In this document: piece by piece, positions 52,056 through 60,356 of the stretch
How positions within the stretch are numbered: position 1 is the first letter of the stretch
How the letters are laid out: each line of letters opens with the position of its first letter
Assembly: GCA_910587455.1 (NCBI GenBank)
Contig: CAJULK010000002.1
Span: 124,001-188,000 of the forward strand
Source of the DNA: an uncultured Christensenellaceae bacterium
Lineage (GTDB): Bacteria; Bacillota; Clostridia; Christensenellales; Pumilibacteraceae
Length of the DNA: 64,000 bases
Direction of reading: 5' to 3'
Notes under the pieces: generated by a model
Databases searched by the model: none
What the model saw: the letters and a program-made list of their open reading frames with translations, nothing else
Told to the model about the DNA's origin: nothing
Program-made: the position numbers and the translations under genes

Positions 52056-53039
52056 CTATATTATCTGCCCGCCGCTCATTTTGATAAGCCTGTTTATAAG
52101 CGACGAACCTATGCCGTCCGATTCGACGCCCTCTGCAATGACGGTATCTATATGCTCCGCGTCCGCACGGCGCAGATAAGCAAAAAGGTTGTGAGCATAG
52201 TCGGAATACGTTTTTCCCACCGCGTACACCTTGCGTTCGCCGTACTTGTCTGCGTTTCCGTCCAGACAGAGTATGACCACGCGGTTGCCGTTTTGAGACA
52301 GTTCGTCCGCCCTTTTGCAAATATTCTGCGCCATTCCGTCGTAGTACGCCGAAAACAGTATATCCGCGGTGGGCATGTATCCGCCGTCCGAACGTTCGGC
52401 GCCCGTTCGCGAAATTATCGGTCCGATCTCGCGCTCTATACTCTCCACCGTGACTCCGCCGCCGCGCAAAACTACGGGCGGATCAGTCCGCATATCTATT
52501 ATGGTGGATTCTATCCCGATCTCGGACGCGCCGCCGTCGAGAATGTATTCGATCTTGCCGTCGAGGTCGTCGAGCACGTGACTCGCGAGCGTCGGGCTGG
52601 GCTTGTCCGACGTGTTTGCGCTCGGCACGACCACGGGCTTGCCCGTAAACGCTATAAGTTTGAGAGCGATGGGGTTGTCGGGGATTCTTACTGCGACCGA
52701 ACTTCCGCCCGCCGTAACCGCGTCCGGCACGCAATCGGCTTTGTCGAGCACGAGCGTAAGCGCGCCCGGCATGAATTTATCTATAAGCATCTTTGCTTTT
52801 TCGGGCACGTTTTTGGCGATGCCCGATATATCCGACTTTTTCGCAACAGCCACGATAAGCGGTTTGTCGGACTGCCTGCCCTTGACCTCGTATACTTTTT
52901 TGACCGCAGCCTCGTCGGTGGCTACTGCGCCGAGCGCGTACACCGTTTCGGTCGGGAACGCAACCAATTCCCCCCTGCCGAGCCTTGTGGCACACCGCAA
53001 AATGTTTGCGCTTGTCGGTTGTAAGATTCGGGTATTCAA
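52056..53039 (-). CDS. tsaC: L-threonylcarbamoyladenylate synthase (Sua5/YwlC type)
   Basis: Makes threonylcarbamoyl-AMP from Thr, bicarbonate and ATP for the t6A37 modification of ANN-reading tRNAs. 327 residues, the long Sua5 form with a C-terminal Rossmann-like domain. The YrdC domain shows GELVAFPTETVYALGA, KGRQSDKPL, MPGALTLVLDK, VAVRIPDN, PVVVPSANTSDKPSPT and ESTIIDM. The linker, usually a SPGMKYRHYAP-like segment, is weak here (SDGGYMPTA). Start is TTG at 53039 with GGAGG at 6 nt. First gene of a two-gene unit. Confidence 0.92.
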   Translation of the reverse strand: MNTRILQPTSANILRCATRLGRGELVAFPTETVYALGAVATDEAAVKKVYEVKGRQSDKPLIVAVAKKSDISGIAKNVPEKAKMLIDKFMPGALTLVLDKADCVPDAVTAGGSSVAVRIPDNPIALKLIAFTGKPVVVPSANTSDKPSPTLASHVLDDLDGKIEYILDGGASEIGIESTIIDMRTDPPVVLRGGGVTVESIEREIGPIISRTGAERSDGGYMPTADILFSAYYDGMAQNICKRADELSQNGNRVVILCLDGNADKYGERKVYAVGKTYSDYAHNLFAYLRRADAEHIDTVIAEGVESDGIGSSLINRLIKMSGGQII

Positions 53040-53066
53040 AGCAAACCTCCGCCGTTGTTACGTATA

Positions 53067-53095
53067 ATATTAGCACATGCGGGCGATAATTTCAA
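53067..53095 (-). promoter_or_regulatory. Promoter of tsaC and the phosphatase
   Basis: Minus strand TTGAAA (53095-53090), 17-bp spacer, TAATAT (53072-53067) preceded by TGC (extended -10). The -35 lies inside the upstream edge of the divergent gene. Confidence 0.6.
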
Positions 53096-53097
53096 GC

Positions 53098-53886
53098 ATG
53101 AAAAGCACATTTGCGAAAATTGTCGACAAAACCGTGGGGGCGGTACTCATATTTGCCGCCGCGACAGCCGTTCTCAGATACTACACGACACTCGATTACG
53201 CCGTGTTTTCGGCAATCGCCGTTACTGCGTGCGTATTGATAATGTCAGGTTTTGCGGGAAAGCGCAAAGCCGAAAAGCTGAAGATCTCCGAAGCCGCCGC
53301 AGACATGTTCTACGACTTCATGTTTTTCGACGACTCCGCGCCGTCGCGCCTGCTCATGAACGGGCTCAAAAGAGCGGGCGCTTCCGCCGTGCTTAAAGGC
53401 AAAACGGTCTACGTCGGAAAGACCGCGGCGTTCTGCGCTTTCGACTCGCAGCTGTCGCAAAGATCTGCAGCCCGAGCAATAGCCCGAGCGAAACACTTCG
53501 GTGCGGAAAAACTCGTTCTGTTCTGCAAAGCTCCGCCGGCGTCACTGCCCGACGTCGAGGGATTCTCGCTCAAAACGGTAAGCGGAGACGACACCTACGC
53601 GCTTTTCGCTTCGCTCGGCGCCCTGCCCGACCGCAAGTTCGAAAAACGCAAGCGGAAACGCTTCGCCGCATTCGAACACGCGCTCGGCAAAGACAAGCTG
53701 CCCAAATACTTTCTGCTTTCCGCGTCCATGTTCGCACTCACCGCCCTGATAGGCTTTTCCGTCGTCACGTTCATTTGCGCTTCGGTATCTTCCGTACTGT
53801 TCGTAGCGGCATGTGCGTACAATGCGGCAAACGCCCGAAAAAACAGGCGCAGAAAAAAAGATCGGGCGGACGCAAACGATTGCTGA
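53098..53886 (+). CDS. Four-helix membrane protein of unknown function
   Basis: 262 residues from the ATG at 53098 (an in-frame ATG at 53077 adds seven); neither has a clear ribosome binding site, so the start is uncertain. Two membrane helices lie at about residues 12-55, a basic soluble domain of about 120 residues follows, then two more helices at about 187-240 and a very basic tail (KNRRRKKDR). The soluble part (GKTVYVGKTAAFCAF, ARAIARAKHFGAEKLVLFC) hints at a small alpha/beta domain, facing the cytoplasm by the positive-inside rule. No family recognised. Divergent from tsaC. Confidence 0.7.
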   Translation: MKSTFAKIVDKTVGAVLIFAAATAVLRYYTTLDYAVFSAIAVTACVLIMSGFAGKRKAEKLKISEAAADMFYDFMFFDDSAPSRLLMNGLKRAGASAVLKGKTVYVGKTAAFCAFDSQLSQRSAARAIARAKHFGAEKLVLFCKAPPASLPDVEGFSLKTVSGDDTYALFASLGALPDRKFEKRKRKRFAAFEHALGKDKLPKYFLLSASMFALTALIGFSVVTFICASVSSVLFVAACAYNAANARKNRRRKKDRADANDC

Positions 53887-54025
53887 CGTGCTTTACGCAG
53901 TTTTTTCACCGTTCTTTCACCGTACTCGGCATAGATCCGAATTGTTAATCTGATTCATATTAAAATACAAATTTCGACACCTAACCGTATTATACTTGCT
54001 AAAACCCTTTTGGGAGAGAAACATC

Positions 54026-54265
54026 TTGTATATCCGAATACGCGATTTACGTGAAGACAAAGACATGACGCAAACGCAAATTGCAAAAATGCTCGGCATG
54101 TCGCAGACCGGCTATTCCAAGTACGAAACGGGCGAAAACGATCTTCCCACAGAGGTACTGATCAAACTCGCACGGTTCTACAATACGAGCATCGACTATC
54201 TTCTCGGCGAGACCGAAGAGCGCAAGCGCTATAAAAACACACCGCACGACAAGCTGATGGATTGA
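54026..54265 (+). CDS. XRE-family HTH transcriptional regulator
   Basis: 79 residues, essentially a single helix-turn-helix domain: IRIRDLREDKDMTQTQIAKMLGMSQTGYSKYETGENDLP and then LIKLARFYNTSIDYLLGETEE. DNA-binding, probably a dimeric repressor. TTG start at 54026 with GGGAGAG at 7-8 nt; an earlier in-frame TTG at 53996 lies upstream of that site and is not favoured. No ligand domain is present. Target unknown; it could include its own promoter. A terminator follows. Confidence 0.88.
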   Translation: MYIRIRDLREDKDMTQTQIAKMLGMSQTGYSKYETGENDLPTEVLIKLARFYNTSIDYLLGETEERKRYKNTPHDKLMD

Positions 54266-54286
54266 TAAAAAATTGTACAATATTAA

Positions 54287-54315
54287 GGGGCTTTCTTAAC
54301 GAAAGCCCCGTTTTT
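54287..54315. terminator. Intrinsic terminator between XRE gene and yfbR
   Basis: GGGGCTTTC (54287-54295), loop TTAAC, GAAAGCCCC (54301-54309), then GTTTTTG on plus; on minus the tail is TTAATATT. Probably serves both convergent genes. Confidence 0.88.
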
Positions 54316-54328
54316 GTGTTGTTCTTTC

Positions 54329-54910
54329 CTACGCAAGCAGGTTATCCAAACTCATCGAATATGCGGGAATGAATACGTCCATAAAATACTTTACCGATCG
54401 CTCGGGCGCGTCGGACAGTTCTTTGAGCGTAACGTCGTACGCATTCTTGAATTCTATATTGTTTACGGCAAGCTCTTCTACGCATTTTATGAGCGCGCTG
54501 AGTTTATCCGCGCGTTTTACTATCTTGTGCTCGGGCGAATCTTTATCGGGCTGCACATAACAAGCGAATGCCGACTCGAGTTCTGAGGGAAGCGTTTCGA
54601 GCAGCTTCTTTTCGGCACGGTGCTCTATATTTTTGTACGCACGGTTTATATCGCCGTCGTAATACTTGACAGGCGTCGGGAGATCGCCCGTAACCACCTC
54701 TGCGGCTTCGTGATAAAGCGCAATCACAGCCGCTTTTTCCGCGTCGAGCGTGCCGCCGTACAGGGTGTTTTCTATAATGCAGAGCGCGTGAGCGATAACG
54801 GCGACCTGCATGGTATGCTGCGCCACATCCTCGACCGACGTGTTGCGCATGAGCGCCCATCTGTCGATCAGCTTCATTCTGTCGAGAAACGCAAAAAACT
54901 TACTCGGCAT
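54329..54910 (-). CDS. YfbR-like HD-domain 5'-deoxynucleotidase with HD changed to HE
   Basis: 193 residues, alignable with E. coli YfbR end to end: SKFFAFLDRMKLIDRWALMRN, EDVAQHTMQVAVIAHAL, GDLPTPVKYYDGDINRAYK, VKRADKLSALIKCVEELAV, and a C-terminal SVKYFMDVFIPAYSMSLD. YfbR dephosphorylates deoxynucleoside 5'-monophosphates. The metal pair usually written YHDAxEV reads YHEAAEV, so the Asp of the HD signature is Glu; the N-terminal His and the later metal Asp (RADK) are present. A Glu could still bind metal. It overlaps the transketolase end by 11 nt. Confidence 0.9.
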   Translation of the reverse strand: MPSKFFAFLDRMKLIDRWALMRNTSVEDVAQHTMQVAVIAHALCIIENTLYGGTLDAEKAAVIALYHEAAEVVTGDLPTPVKYYDGDINRAYKNIEHRAEKKLLETLPSELESAFACYVQPDKDSPEHKIVKRADKLSALIKCVEELAVNNIEFKNAYDVTLKELSDAPERSVKYFMDVFIPAYSMSLDNLLA

Positions 54911-56921
54911 CTTCGTCTTCCGAAACAGGTATGAATGCCGCCGCTTTGTTTGCGGTGCGCAACGTCTTTTTTGCGAGTTTGACGACGTTGTCGGCGGTGA
55001 ATCCGCATATCTCGAACATTACGTCCGCGGGCGCCGACATGCCGAACGCGTCTATACAACAGCACTCGCCGTCAAGCCCCACGTATTTATACCAACCTGT
55101 CGAACGTCCCGCCTCTATCGCCACGCGCGCGCGCACGTTGGACGGAAGCACCGATTCGCGGTATTTCTGCGTTTGAATGTCGAAAAGTTCCATGCACGGC
55201 ATACTTACGACGCGTGCGTCGATATTATCCTGCGCAAGCATACGCTTCGCTTCGACTGCGAGCGCAAGTTCCGAGCCGTTGGAAATGAGTATAACGTCGG
55301 GAGTGGGCTTTTCGCTGTCCTCTACGATATATCCGCCGTAAAGCGCGTTCGTGCCCGTACATTCGAGCTGTTTAAGCCCCTGGCGCGAAAGCACTATAGC
55401 CGTCGGACTGTTGCCCGTCCATGCGGATTCGTACGCCGCCGCCGTTTCCTTGGAATCGGCGGGACGGAAAACTTTTATGTTGGGTATTGCGCGCAACATT
55501 TCGAGCTGATCTATAGGCTGATGCGTAGGTCCGTCCTCGCCCACGCCGATACTGTCGTGCGACAGTACGTACACGATGGGCAGATTTTGAAGCGCGCTCA
55601 TGCGTATTGCCGCTTTCATGTAATCTGAAAATACGGTGAACGTGGCGCAGAACGGCAAAATCCCGCCGTGCAGATACATGCCGTTGCATATCGCGCCCAT
55701 AGCGTGTTCGCGTATGCCGAAGTGTATATTACGCCCCGCTTCCGCAGCCGACATATCTCCGCCGTCCGCAAGCACGACCATGTTCGACGGCGCGAGATCG
55801 GCAGACCCGCCTATAACGAACGGGTTCTTCGCCGCTATCTCGTTGAGTATGCGCGAGCTCGACGCACGCGTAGCTTCGTTCTTGGCGGGCATATCGTAAA
55901 TATGATCGAGCTCCGAAAAGTCGATCGTGCCGCGACGCCAGCGCTGGAACTCTTCGTAGTTTTCGGGATATTTGGTTTTGTACGACTTAACGATCTTGTT
56001 CCAATCGCTTTCGTACTTGGCAAACACAGGCGCAAACTCCGCAAGATAGTCGGTTACCTGCGGCGCTACTTCAAACGGTTTGAACTTATATCCGAGCGCT
56101 TTGCGAAGCGCTTTGACATTGGCTTCGCCGAGCGGCGCGCCGTGGCACTTCGACGTTCCCTCGAGCGGCGAACCGAAACCGATTTTGGTGCTTACGATAA
56201 TAAGCGACGGCTTTTGCGTCTCGCTCTTTGCAAGCGTTATAGCCGCGGATATCGCGTCCGTATCTTCGCCGTCGTTTACGCGCAATACCTGCCAGCCGAG
56301 CGCTTCGTGCCGAGCACCTACATCCTCCGTAAACGCGAGATCGGTGCTGCCCTCTATCGTTATACGGTTGCTGTCGTACAAGACTATGAGCTTGCCGAGT
56401 TTAAGCGTGCCCGCAAGCGAAGCCGCTTCGTTTTCTATTCCTTCCATCATGCAACCGTCGCCGCACAGCGCGTATGTATAATGGTTTACGAGATTGCAGT
56501 CGGGCATATTGAACTTTTGAGCGAGTATACGCTCCGCCATGGCAAAGCCGACCGCATTTGCTATCCCCTGTCCGAGCGGACCGGTGGAAACTTCAACGCC
56601 GGCAGTCACGCCGTGTTCGGGGTGCCCGGGCGTCTTGGACGTGTGCTGACGGAACCGCATAAGGTCCTCTTTGGTCAGCCCATACCCGAAAAGGTGCAAC
56701 AACGAATAAAGAAGCGCGGAACCGTGCCCCGCAGACAGCACGAAGCGGTCTCTGTCGAAAAAGTTCGGGTTTTTGGGATTATGCTTCAAGTGCCGCGAAA
56801 AAAGCGTATACGCCATGGGCGCCGCGCCCAAACATATACCGGGATGTCCGCTGTTCGCCTTTTCTATCGCGTCGACGCTCAGCATTCTGATAGTTGATAC
56901 CGTCAATTCTTCGTTTGTCAT
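54900..56921 (-). CDS. tkt: Transketolase
   Basis: Thiamine-diphosphate enzyme moving two-carbon units in the pentose phosphate pathway, also supplying erythrose-4-P for the shikimate genes further right. 673 residues, full length. Seen: NSGHPGICLGAAPMAYTLF, DRFVLSAGHGSALLYSL, the TPP motif GDGCMMEGIENEA ending near LIVLYDSN, the pyrimidine domain GIREHAMGAICNGM, and SHDSIGVGEDGPTHQPIDQL. AAGGAG before the ATG. Followed by yfbR (overlap 11 nt) and preceded by the phosphohexomutase gene (58 nt). Confidence 0.97.
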   Translation of the reverse strand: MTNEELTVSTIRMLSVDAIEKANSGHPGICLGAAPMAYTLFSRHLKHNPKNPNFFDRDRFVLSAGHGSALLYSLLHLFGYGLTKEDLMRFRQHTSKTPGHPEHGVTAGVEVSTGPLGQGIANAVGFAMAERILAQKFNMPDCNLVNHYTYALCGDGCMMEGIENEAASLAGTLKLGKLIVLYDSNRITIEGSTDLAFTEDVGARHEALGWQVLRVNDGEDTDAISAAITLAKSETQKPSLIIVSTKIGFGSPLEGTSKCHGAPLGEANVKALRKALGYKFKPFEVAPQVTDYLAEFAPVFAKYESDWNKIVKSYKTKYPENYEEFQRWRRGTIDFSELDHIYDMPAKNEATRASSSRILNEIAAKNPFVIGGSADLAPSNMVVLADGGDMSAAEAGRNIHFGIREHAMGAICNGMYLHGGILPFCATFTVFSDYMKAAIRMSALQNLPIVYVLSHDSIGVGEDGPTHQPIDQLEMLRAIPNIKVFRPADSKETAAAYESAWTGNSPTAIVLSRQGLKQLECTGTNALYGGYIVEDSEKPTPDVILISNGSELALAVEAKRMLAQDNIDARVVSMPCMELFDIQTQKYRESVLPSNVRARVAIEAGRSTGWYKYVGLDGECCCIDAFGMSAPADVMFEICGFTADNVVKLAKKTLRTANKAAAFIPVSEDEDAE

Positions 56922-56979
56922 TGTATACTCCTTGGGCGGTCGCCCGAAATTACTTTGTTATTTATTACCGCGCGCACGG

Positions 56980-58617
56980 CTACTCCGGCAATACGTCGGG
57001 CGGCGTTTCGCCCGCTTTGGGGTATTCCGTCTGTTCTCCGCTTTCGTAAAGTTCGGATATTTCGGTCGATACGGGAATATCGTCTGCTGCGGCTTGCGGT
57101 TCCTCGGCGGATCGGTCTTCCCCGTCCGAAATATACTCGTAAAGCGGTGTGCAATCGAGCCCTGTAAATCCGTTGAGGAACGAATACAAAAGTCGAGCTA
57201 TCGTCTTTGCGCCGCCCGCCTTGTCCGATTCGATGTATATGGGCAGAACGGGATCGTGAACGCTCGTGCGCACTATAAAATATCCGTCGCCGTGCGATAC
57301 GTATGCGCGTACCCCCTCGTAATTATCCGACGAAAGCTCGAGCATCCGTTCGGACATCGCTTTAAGCCGCGCAGTTATTTTATCGGCAAGCTCGCGCCAA
57401 TTTTCGCTCGTAAAACTCAATCGCACGTCCGCTTCTTCGAGAGGAGATTCGAGATCGGCGATCATATCGGTAAGCGCAAAACCGTGCCTGCGCAGTTTGG
57501 AAAACGCTATCAGTATTTTAGCAATGAAATAAGCGCCGTCGTCGAGAAAATAATGTTCGGCAAACGCGACGTGCCCGCTGCTTTCTATTGCGAGCGGCGC
57601 GTCTATGCCCATATCGCAAAGCCTTTTCGCCTCGTCTATAACGTTTCGGTATCCGCGGCGGAATCGCTTCTGCACGCCGCCTTTAAGCTCTATAAACCGC
57701 CTCAGCCCTTCCGTTGTGACGGAATCGGTCACTATCGTAGCGCCGCGGTGCTCGGGCAAAGTCATAGCCGCGGCAAGCGCTATCAGTCTGCAACGGTTGA
57801 CTTCCGTACCGTCCGACGTAACTATCGCGCACCTGTCAACGTCCGCGTCGAAAATTACGCCGAGATCGGCGCCGTTCGCCAACACCGCAGTTTTGAGCGA
57901 ATCCATCGCCTCGGCGTTTTCGGGGTTGGGCGGATGTGCGGGAAACGTTCCGTCCGGCTCCAAAAACTGCGACGCGGATATATCCGCGCCGAGCGGCTGC
58001 AGCACGCGCTTAGCGAAAAATCCGCCCGCGCCGTGACCCGCATCAACCACTATCTTCATGCCCTTTAACGGCATGAACAGCCCCGTGCCTTTACGTATCG
58101 CGTCGGTAAGAGTGTCGCAATACAGTCTCAAGCAGTCGCGCCGTATCACGGTAGACGGCGCAAACACCGATATCTTTTCGCCGCGCTCGGCAAGCGCGAT
58201 TATTTCGTCGAGCTGAGCCGAATTGACTCCGCCGTCCGCCGTAAAAAATTTAAGCCCGTTTATATGGCTCGGATGGTGGCTCGCGGTGATCATGATCGAG
58301 CCGTCCGCCGACATCGACGGGAACTTGGTCACGAGAAACGCCGCGGGCGTCGAAAACATACCGCAGTCGAAAATTTCTATGCCCGTATTTTTGAGCGCGC
58401 GGACGACTGCGCGTTCGAACGCCTCACCCGTCAGGCGGCTGTCGCGCCCTACCGCAATCTTGCATTTCGACTTTCCGACGCGGCGCGATATCCACAGTGC
58501 AAACGCGCTCGCAAAATCGGCTACGACGCTTTCCGTAAGCACTGCGGGCGCGGTGTCGGACGCAATGGCGCGACCGCGAATATCCGTTCCGCTCTTCAAT
58601 TTGACGTAATCGTTCAT
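56980..58617 (-). CDS. Phosphomannomutase/phosphoglucomutase (ManB type) with acidic C-terminal extension
   Basis: 545 residues. LKSGTDIRGRAI at the start, phosphoserine loop SIMITASHHPSHINGLKFF (His where Asn is more common), metal loop FDADVDRCAIV, sugar loop ESSGHVAFAEHY. The C-terminal phosphate-binding domain is divergent, with no RxSGTEP, and a Glu/Pro-rich tail of about 45 residues follows. This differs clearly from the phosphohexomutase at 38392-40020, so the two probably have separate substrates (mannose or another hexose here). First gene of the tkt unit. Confidence 0.88.
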   Translation of the reverse strand: MNDYVKLKSGTDIRGRAIASDTAPAVLTESVVADFASAFALWISRRVGKSKCKIAVGRDSRLTGEAFERAVVRALKNTGIEIFDCGMFSTPAAFLVTKFPSMSADGSIMITASHHPSHINGLKFFTADGGVNSAQLDEIIALAERGEKISVFAPSTVIRRDCLRLYCDTLTDAIRKGTGLFMPLKGMKIVVDAGHGAGGFFAKRVLQPLGADISASQFLEPDGTFPAHPPNPENAEAMDSLKTAVLANGADLGVIFDADVDRCAIVTSDGTEVNRCRLIALAAAMTLPEHRGATIVTDSVTTEGLRRFIELKGGVQKRFRRGYRNVIDEAKRLCDMGIDAPLAIESSGHVAFAEHYFLDDGAYFIAKILIAFSKLRRHGFALTDMIADLESPLEEADVRLSFTSENWRELADKITARLKAMSERMLELSSDNYEGVRAYVSHGDGYFIVRTSVHDPVLPIYIESDKAGGAKTIARLLYSFLNGFTGLDCTPLYEYISDGEDRSAEEPQAAADDIPVSTEISELYESGEQTEYPKAGETPPDVLPE

Positions 58618-58660
58618 TTATTTAACCCCGTCCGCAAAGCCGCGGCTGTCAATCGCTTAT

Positions 58661-58689
58661 ATTATAGCGCGTTTTATCGCTTTTGACAA
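58661..58689 (-). promoter_or_regulatory. Promoter of the phosphohexomutase-tkt-yfbR unit
   Basis: Minus strand TTGTCA (58689-58684), 17-bp spacer, perfect TATAAT (58666-58661). Start about 58655, leader about 37 nt. Confidence 0.75.
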
Positions 58690-58693
58690 ATGC

Positions 58694-58723
58694 TTTTCGC
58701 GTATTTTCGCGCATTTTCCGCGC
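58694..58723. repeat. Three tandem ATTTTCGCGC-type repeats upstream of the -35
   Basis: Units 58694-58702, 58703-58712 and 58713-58723 on plus (TTTTCGCGT, ATTTTCGCGC, ATTTTCCGCGC) have a 10-bp period, so they lie on one face of the helix directly upstream of the promoter at 58661-58689. Could be an activator site or curved A-tract; no protein assigned. Confidence 0.6.
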
Positions 58724-58754
58724 AATTTACCTTATTCTCATCTATATTTATCTA

Positions 58755-59921
58755 TTACAGCACGGACAAAAACTCCGAATAATCTTCGGCGACAAAGTCG
58801 GCACGAGAAACGTCTTTACCCGCAGGTTTATACAAACAGCAGTCAAGACCGAACGCCGCCGCGCCTGCTATGTCGGACGTAGGACTGTCGCCGAACACCG
58901 CGACCCTGCTCTTATCACTGATGCCGAGTTCGGCGAAAACGTATTCGAAAAAGCGCGGATCGGGTTTATCGAACGAACACGTTTCCGAAATAAACGCTCC
59001 GTCGATATATCCGTCGAGCGCTTTGAGCCGCTCCGAAGCTATGCGGTAGAAACTGTTGGTTATTATGTAAGTCTTTATTCCTCGCCGCTTAAGCTCCGAT
59101 AAAAATTCCTTCGCGCCGTCGAGAACGAAACGCGTCTTTATCATCTCCGAGATATACCGATCGTTCAGCGCCGCCGCGTCGCCGACCTCGTCAAGCCGTT
59201 CGAGAAGCATACGGAACCGCATGTCGTCAAGTTCCGAACGCGTTATTTCGCCGCGCTCGAGCCTGCCCCACACTTCGTCGTTCACTTTAGAGTATTCAGA
59301 CACTATGCGCGCGTCGGCAGACTTAAGCCCCGAAGCGCGCACCGCACGAATAAGCGAATATTTCATCGCCGTTCCGAAATCGAGAACGGTATCGTCCGCA
59401 TCGCAAAGCACAATATCATAACGGTTGGGACGTTTTTCTCTCAAAGCGCCTGAAAGCGCCGCGAGCGATATTTGCGCGCTGTCCGTATCGGTACATACGG
59501 TATAATCGGCATATTTTTCATATAACGGCGCGCGGTCTGACACCGTTTGTTCGAGCGCTGATTTGAGCGGTCTGTCCGAATGGGATATGCGCGCGCGAAG
59601 CGTTTCCGTCGGTGCGGTAAGATGCACTATATCGCACGTCATTCTCAGCGCGTTCATTCCGCGCCTGCACATAACGGCGCCGCCGCCCGTCGCGATGACG
59701 CGCGCATCGGACATAGCCGCGGCAATCAGTATCTCGCTCTCTTTCTCGCGGAATTCGCGCTCCCCGCGGCTATCGAAAAACGCTGAAATATCGCCGTAGC
59801 GCGCCGTAAATTCATCGTCGCAGTCGAACGCTTTATAGCCCGTCGCCGAGGCATACAGCCGAGCAAGCGTACTCTTTCCGCTGCCCATTGCGCCGATAAG
59901 CGCGATCTTTCTCGTCGCCAT
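58755..59921 (-). CDS. aroK: Shikimate kinase fused to a YjjG-like HAD phosphatase
   Basis: 388 residues from the ATG at 59921. Residues 1 to about 162 are a complete shikimate kinase: Walker A GAMGSGKSTLA, DCDDEFTA, shikimate-binding FFDSRGEREFREKE, VIATGGGAVM, and lid SDRPL. Residues about 168-388 are a HAD hydrolase: DADDTVLDF (nucleophile and acid Asp), IITNSF, FDKPDPRFFEYVF (motif III Lys) and VFGDSPTSDIAGA. The HAD half resembles YjjG-type nucleotidases. Both halves look active. AroK fusions with other shikimate enzymes are known; I do not know this one. It starts 4 nt after the aroQ stop; an upstream ATG at 59942 would overlap aroQ. Confidence 0.9.
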   Translation of the reverse strand: MATRKIALIGAMGSGKSTLARLYASATGYKAFDCDDEFTARYGDISAFFDSRGEREFREKESEILIAAAMSDARVIATGGGAVMCRRGMNALRMTCDIVHLTAPTETLRARISHSDRPLKSALEQTVSDRAPLYEKYADYTVCTDTDSAQISLAALSGALREKRPNRYDIVLCDADDTVLDFGTAMKYSLIRAVRASGLKSADARIVSEYSKVNDEVWGRLERGEITRSELDDMRFRMLLERLDEVGDAAALNDRYISEMIKTRFVLDGAKEFLSELKRRGIKTYIITNSFYRIASERLKALDGYIDGAFISETCSFDKPDPRFFEYVFAELGISDKSRVAVFGDSPTSDIAGAAAFGLDCCLYKPAGKDVSRADFVAEDYSEFLSVL

Positions 59922-59925
59922 GCCG

Positions 59926-60345
59926 TTATTTCCGCCGCGCAAGATATTCGACCGCCATGAAGTATACGTCCGCGCCGAATCCCGTTATACAGCCGTCGCA
60001 GTTCGGCGCGAGCACGCTCACGCTCCTGTGCTGTTCTCGCGCGAGAATGTTAGACATGTGCACTTCTATTTTTTTCGTCTTGACCGAATACAGCGCGTCG
60101 GCTATCGCATACGAATAATGCGAGTATGCTCCGGCGTTGATAACAAGTCCGTCGAATCCGCCGCATTGCAGTCTGTCCACTATCTCGCCTTCCGAATTGG
60201 ACATAAAAAATTCGAGTTCGACGCCGCGTTCCTTTGCGAATTCGGACAGCCGCGCGTTTATACTTTCTATCGTTTCGCTGCCGTATACCGCCTCGCGCCG
60301 CCCCGTCATGTTTATATTAACGCCGTTAACTATAAGGATCTTCAT
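59926..60345 (-). CDS. aroQ: 3-dehydroquinate dehydratase, type II
   Basis: 139-residue dodecameric-type enzyme removing water from 3-dehydroquinate. NGVNINMTGRREAVYG (substrate loop with Arg and catalytic Tyr), INAGAYSHYSYAIADAL (catalytic Asn and His), and EVHMSNILAREQHR (His, Arg) are present, ending GCITGFGADVYFMAVEYL. The first motif is slightly divergent: canonical NGPNLNxLG. Preceded by aroE (11 nt between). Confidence 0.93.
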   Translation of the reverse strand: MKILIVNGVNINMTGRREAVYGSETIESINARLSEFAKERGVELEFFMSNSEGEIVDRLQCGGFDGLVINAGAYSHYSYAIADALYSVKTKKIEVHMSNILAREQHRSVSVLAPNCDGCITGFGADVYFMAVEYLARRK

Positions 60346-60356
60346 CTCCGCACTCC

